9,253 nt of DNA from contig JALVEX010000287.1 of the NCBI GenBank assembly GCA_027030435.1, forward strand, positions 1 to 9,253. Reading direction: 5' to 3'. The notes beneath the pieces are model-generated. The model was not told the DNA's origin. It made no database searches and saw only the letters and a program-made list of their open reading frames with translations. This document shows positions 5,976-9,253 of this stretch, piece after piece. The position numbers were made by a program, and so were the translations under genes. Source of the stretch: Paracoccaceae bacterium (lineage in GTDB: Bacteria > Pseudomonadota > Alphaproteobacteria > Rhodobacterales > Rhodobacteraceae). Position 1 is the stretch's first letter. Every line of letters begins with the position of its first letter.

Positions 5976-7040
5976 TCAGGCGGTTTGCGGATCGAGTTCG
6001 CCGCTGGCGTAGCGCCTGGCCATCTCGTCCATGTCGATCACCTTGATCTTGCTGGCGTTACCGGCGGTGCCGAAACGCTCGAAGCGGTCGAGGCAGAGCT
6101 TTTCCATCTCTTCCATCGCCGGGATCAGGAACTTGCGCGGATCGAATTCGCGCGGCTTGTCCTGCGCCACCTTGCGGAACTGTCCGGTCAGCGCCATGCG
6201 GTTGTCGGTGTCGATATTGACCTTGCGCACGCCGGACCTGATGCCCTTCTCGATTTCTTCCACCGGCACGCCGTAGGTCTGGGGCATCTCACCGCCGCTT
6301 TCGTTGATCAGATCCTGCAGATACTGCGGCACGGATGAGGAGCCGTGCATCACGAGGTGCACGTTCGGAATCTTCGCGTGGATCGCCTCGATCTGGCTGA
6401 TGGCGAGGATATCGCCGGTGGGCTTGCGCGAGAACTTGTAGGCGCCGTGGCTGGTGCCGCAGGCGATGGCCAGCGCGTCCACCTTCGTCTTTTCCACGAA
6501 ATCCTTCGCCTGGTCCGGGTCGGTCAGCAGATCCTCGCGCGAAAGCTTGCCCTCGGCGCCCGAGCCGTCTTCCTTCGCCGCTTCGCCGGTCTCCAAGCTG
6601 CCGAGCACGCCAAGCTCACCCTCGACGGATGCACCGACCCAATGCGCCATGCGCGCCACCCGCTCGGTGATGTCCACGTTGTATTCATAGGAGGCCGGGG
6701 TTTTCATGTCGGCTTCCAGAGAGCCGTCCATCATCACGCTGGTGAAGCCGTGGCGGATCGCCGAAAGGCAGGTCTGCTCGTTGTTGCCGTGATCCTGGTG
6801 CATGCAGATCGGGATATCGGGATACATCTCCGAAAGCGCCTGGATCATGTGGCGCAGCATGATGTCGCCCGCATAAGCGCGCGCGCCGCGCGAGGCCTGC
6901 AGGATCACCGGGGCATCGCATTTCTGCGCCGCGCGCATGATGGCGAGGCCCTGCTCCATGTTGTTGATGTTGAAAGCGGGCACGCCGTAATCGTTTTCGG
7001 CGGCGTGGTCCAGCAGTTGACGAAGGGTGATGAGTGCCAT
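5976..7040 (-). CDS. cbbA: Class II fructose-1,6-/sedoheptulose-1,7-bisphosphate aldolase
   Basis: The 354-aa zinc-dependent class II aldolase (Fba/CbbA, the long calvin-cycle type) condenses dihydroxyacetone phosphate with glyceraldehyde-3-phosphate, and in the Calvin cycle also with erythrose-4-phosphate. Visible features: PAFNINNMEQ near residue 21; catalytic D83 and zinc ligand H84 in MHQDHGNN; S101-D105 in TSVMMDGSL; E140/E142 in VEGELGVLGSLETGE; zinc ligands H198 in CGTSHGAYK and H232 in VMHGSSSVP; and the phosphate-binding VNIDTDNRMA (274-283). The length equals the typical cbbA product. The ATG at 7040 has GGAGAG 9 nt upstream, whose bases directly follow the pgk stop codon (TGAGGAGAG), so it is coupled to pgk with a 15-nt gap. 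It is followed by the 90-nt hairpin-containing leader of cbbM. Confidence 0.97.
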   Translation of the reverse strand: MALITLRQLLDHAAENDYGVPAFNINNMEQGLAIMRAAQKCDAPVILQASRGARAYAGDIMLRHMIQALSEMYPDIPICMHQDHGNNEQTCLSAIRHGFTSVMMDGSLEADMKTPASYEYNVDITERVARMAHWVGASVEGELGVLGSLETGEAAKEDGSGAEGKLSREDLLTDPDQAKDFVEKTKVDALAIACGTSHGAYKFSRKPTGDILAISQIEAIHAKIPNVHLVMHGSSSVPQYLQDLINESGGEMPQTYGVPVEEIEKGIRSGVRKVNIDTDNRMALTGQFRKVAQDKPREFDPRKFLIPAMEEMEKLCLDRFERFGTAGNASKIKVIDMDEMARRYASGELDPQTA

Positions 7041-7055
7041 TGTCGTTTTCTCTCC

Positions 7056-8264
7056 TCAGGCAGCTTTGGTGGCGCGCATGAGCGCGCCGATCGCGGGAAG
7101 GGGTTTGCCTTCCAGCCATTCCAGGAATGCGTCCTCGGCCGAGAACACATGGGTGAAATCCTGCGTGACGCCCGCCAGATCGAGCGCCAGCGCCGTATCG
7201 CGCCCGCCGGCAACTGCCACGGCGCAGCCCTCGCGCGCAAGCTCTGCGGCGCAGGCGGCAAGAAGTTTGGTCGAATGATCGAAGGGGGGCGTCTCGACGG
7301 CGCCGATCGGGCCCTGCCAGAGGATGGCATGGGCCTCGGCGAGCGCGGTCTGGTAGCGGCGCAGGCTGACGGGGCCGGCATCGAGGATCAGCGCATCCGC
7401 GGGGCAGGCATCGGCCGCGCAGATCTGCTTGCGGGCATGGGGGCGCAATTCGCGCGCCACCACCACATCCGTTGGCAGCAGGATCTCGCAGCCCGAACGC
7501 GCTGCGATTTCGCGGATCTCGCGCACGTTTTCCACCTGATCCGGCTCATGGAGCGAACGGCCCATGGGCGCGCCATCGGCAAACAGGAAACTGTTGGCGA
7601 TCCCGCCGCCGATGATCAGCATGTCCATCTTGCGGGCGAGGTTCTTCACGAGCGCGGCCTTGGCCGAAAGCCGCGCCCCGCCAACGATCCCGGCCGCGGG
7701 GCGCGCGGGCGCATCGAGCGTGGCCGTGAGCGCCGCGATCTCCGCCGCCAGCAACGGGCCGGCAAAGGCGGGCAGCCTCTGCGCGAGCCCGACGGTGCTG
7801 GCCAGCTTGCGATGCGCGCAGGCGAAGGCGTCGTTCACGTAAAGATCGCCAAGGCGGGCAAGCTGCGCGGCAAGCGCGGGATCGTTCTTCTCCTCGCCCG
7901 GCTCGAAGCCGATGTTTTCGCACAGCAAGGCTTCTCCGGGCTTCAGCGCCTCGGCCGCGGCCTCGGTGCCGTTGCCGGCAGGCTGGTGGCAAAAGCGCAC
8001 CCTGGCCCCGAGCGCGCGCGCAAGCGGCGCGGCGAGCCTTTCGGTGGAAAGCGCCTCCACCCGCTGCCCGCCCGGACGCCCCGGATGGGCGAGGATCACC
8101 AGCGCCGCGCCCGCTTCCAGAAGCGGCTTCATGCCCTCGGCGAAACGGATGATGCTTGTGGCGTCCCCCGCCGCGCCGCCCTCATCGAGCGGCATGTCGA
8201 GATCGGCGCGCACCACGAGGCGCTTGCCCGCAACATCCATATCCGTGATCGAGGGCAGGGCCAT
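7056..8264 (-). CDS. pgk: Divergent phosphoglycerate kinase
   Basis: The 402-aa protein has the full two-domain layout of phosphoglycerate kinase, which phosphorylates 3-phosphoglycerate with ATP to make 1,3-bisphosphoglycerate for Gap. Recognisable blocks in order: RLVVRADLDMP, AHPGRPGG (H60, R63), ENIGFEPGEEKND (117-128), YVNDAFACAHR (142-152), IVGGARLSAK (193-202), IIGGGIANSFL (217-227), LWQGPIGAVE (315-324) and GGRDTA (353-358). The match is unusually loose: the usual Asn of VDFNVP is D23, the catalytic Arg after DDT is S37, the Arg of ENxRF is G119, a nucleotide-site Lys of GGAK is R198, and the STGGGA loop reads SAEDAF (375-380). Retained are D21, H60, R63, R152, K202, E324, D356 and T357. 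The ATG at 8264 shares one base with the gap stop (TGATG), and the longer reading from 8321 lies inside gap. Activity is therefore uncertain although family membership is clear. Confidence 0.9.
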   Translation of the reverse strand: MALPSITDMDVAGKRLVVRADLDMPLDEGGAAGDATSIIRFAEGMKPLLEAGAALVILAHPGRPGGQRVEALSTERLAAPLARALGARVRFCHQPAGNGTEAAAEALKPGEALLCENIGFEPGEEKNDPALAAQLARLGDLYVNDAFACAHRKLASTVGLAQRLPAFAGPLLAAEIAALTATLDAPARPAAGIVGGARLSAKAALVKNLARKMDMLIIGGGIANSFLFADGAPMGRSLHEPDQVENVREIREIAARSGCEILLPTDVVVARELRPHARKQICAADACPADALILDAGPVSLRRYQTALAEAHAILWQGPIGAVETPPFDHSTKLLAACAAELAREGCAVAVAGGRDTALALDLAGVTQDFTHVFSAEDAFLEWLEGKPLPAIGALMRATKAA

Positions 8265-9253
8265 CAGATCAGCTTCCCCATTGCGACGGCGGTATCGCTC
8301 ATGCGGTTGGAGAAGCCCCATTCGTTGTCATACCAGGTGAGGATGCGCACCATGCGGCCCTCCATCACCTTGGTCTGATCCATGTGGAACACGGAGGAAT
8401 GGGGATCGTGGTTGAAATCCACGCTCACGTTGGGCTGATCGGTGTAGCCGAGAACCCCCTTCATCGGGCCGTCGGCGGCGGCGCGGATGGCGGCGTTCAC
8501 CTCCTCGGGGCTCGTATCCCTCGCCGCCTCGAACACCAGATCCACCACGCTCACATTGGGCGTGGGCACGCGGATCGCCACGCCGTCGAGCTTGCCGTTC
8601 AGTTCGGGCAGCACGAGGCCCACGGCCTTCGCCGCGCCCGTCGAGGTGGGGATCATCGAGAGCGCCGCGGCGCGGGCGCGGTAGAGATCCTTGTGCATGG
8701 TGTCGAGCGTGGGCTGATCGCCGGTGTAGCTGTGGATGGTGGTCATGAAGCCCTTCTCGATGCCGATGGCGTCATTCAGCACCTTGGCCACGGGCGAGAG
8801 GCAGTTGGTGGTGCAGGACGCGTTCGAGACCACCAGATCATCGCCCGTCAGCACATCGTGGTTGACGCCATAGACGATCGTCTTGTCCGCGCCCGCGCCC
8901 GGGGCCGAGATCAGCACGCGCTTCGCGCCGTTCTCGAGGTGCATGGCCGCCTTCTCGCGCGCCGTGAAGAGGCCGGTGCATTCCATGGCGATATCGACAT
9001 CGCCCCAGGGCAGTTCCTTCGGATCGCGGATCGCGGTCACCCTGATCTTCCCGCGGCCGACGTCGATCCAGTCCTCGCCGCTGGTGACGGTGGCCGGAAA
9101 GCGGCCGTGCACGCTGTCAAAGCGCAGCAGATGGGCGTTCGTCTCGACCGGGCCGAGATCGTTGATCGCCACCACCTCGATATCCTCGCGCCCCGATTCC
9201 ACGATCGCCCGCAGAACGTTGCGCCCGATCCGGCCGAAACCGTTGATTGCTAC
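8264..9253 (-). CDS. gap: Type I glyceraldehyde-3-phosphate dehydrogenase (N-terminus just outside window)
   Basis: The visible 329 aa lack only the first few residues, because the frame runs off the right edge with VAINGFGRIGRN, normally residues 4-15. The enzyme (Gap/CbbG) reduces 1,3-bisphosphoglycerate to glyceraldehyde-3-phosphate in the Calvin cycle. Seen: Rossmann loop NGFGRIGRN; VVAINDLG with the coenzyme-binding Asp; catalytic Cys in SNASCTTNC (visible residue 147); catalytic His in TIHSYTGDQ (visible residue 174); STGAAKAVGLVLPELNG; RVPTPNVSVVDL; and WYDNEWGFSNRM. At the cofactor-discriminating pair before HKDLYRARAA the sequence is Thr-Met rather than the Leu-Pro of strictly NAD-dependent enzymes, which is compatible with NADP use, although the Asp of NDL favours NAD. 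The stop TGA overlaps the pgk ATG by one base, so the two are translationally coupled. An internal GTG at 9202 is not the start. Confidence 0.98.
   Translation of the reverse strand, partial: VAINGFGRIGRNVLRAIVESGREDIEVVAINDLGPVETNAHLLRFDSVHGRFPATVTSGEDWIDVGRGKIRVTAIRDPKELPWGDVDIAMECTGLFTAREKAAMHLENGAKRVLISAPGAGADKTIVYGVNHDVLTGDDLVVSNASCTTNCLSPVAKVLNDAIGIEKGFMTTIHSYTGDQPTLDTMHKDLYRARAAALSMIPTSTGAAKAVGLVLPELNGKLDGVAIRVPTPNVSVVDLVFEAARDTSPEEVNAAIRAAADGPMKGVLGYTDQPNVSVDFNHDPHSSVFHMDQTKVMEGRMVRILTWYDNEWGFSNRMSDTAVAMGKLI

Noticed and set aside
8265..8321. N-terminal extension of pgk from 8321
   Set aside because: It would lie within the gap reading frame; the ATG at 8264 overlaps the gap stop as TGATG and gives a normal PGK N-terminus.
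6345..8378. Long plus-strand open frame (677 codons) opposite fba and pgk
   Set aside because: It is a mirror reading of two recognisable genes. Composition is dominated by Arg/Gly/Ala/His and no domain is recognised.

Overview
The window is a high-GC stretch of a probable alphaproteobacterium. It holds most of a Calvin-Benson-Bassham (cbb) gene cluster of the form II RuBisCO type, almost all on the minus strand. The RuBisCO closely resembles the CbbM of Rhodospirillum rubrum. The gene order gap-pgk-fba-cbbM-rpe followed by two HAD phosphatases recalls the cbb operons of purple non-sulfur and chemolithotrophic alphaproteobacteria such as Rhodobacter-type organisms. The genus cannot be fixed from the sequence alone. 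No phosphoribulokinase, fructose-bisphosphatase, transketolase or cbbR lies inside the window. If present they would be beyond position 9253, upstream of gap.

Reading in the direction of transcription (right to left): gap (8264 to window edge, missing only the first few codons) overlaps pgk by one base. pgk is followed after 15 nt by class II fructose-bisphosphate aldolase (fba/cbbA). After 90 nt comes cbbM (form II RuBisCO, 462 aa, all catalytic residues visible), then after 96 nt rpe (cbbE). The two intergenic gaps beside cbbM each carry a long perfect inverted repeat, so the RuBisCO cistron is bracketed by two strong hairpins. A 300-nt gap, locally AT-rich, separates rpe from a second group: a Tat-exported metallo-beta-lactamase-fold hydrolase, a thioredoxin-fold protein with a CNHCP motif, and two overlapping HAD phosphatase genes. 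These last two are cbbZ/gph (2-phosphoglycolate phosphatase) and cbbY (xulose-type sugar bisphosphate phosphatase). At the left edge, the 3' end of an AidB-type acyl-CoA dehydrogenase gene runs convergently on the plus strand and marks the cluster boundary.

The genes fit together as CO2 fixation (CbbM), reduction and triose handling (Pgk, Gap, Fba), pentose regeneration (Rpe), and clean-up of RuBisCO side products (2-phosphoglycolate by CbbZ, xylulose-1,5-bisphosphate by CbbY). The MBL and thioredoxin-like genes are not standard Calvin-cycle functions and are the accessory part. The most unexpected observation is that the Pgk is highly divergent and appears to have lost several substrate-binding residues that are near-universal in the family, while its neighbours look canonical. 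I see no transposon, CRISPR array, tRNA or rRNA.
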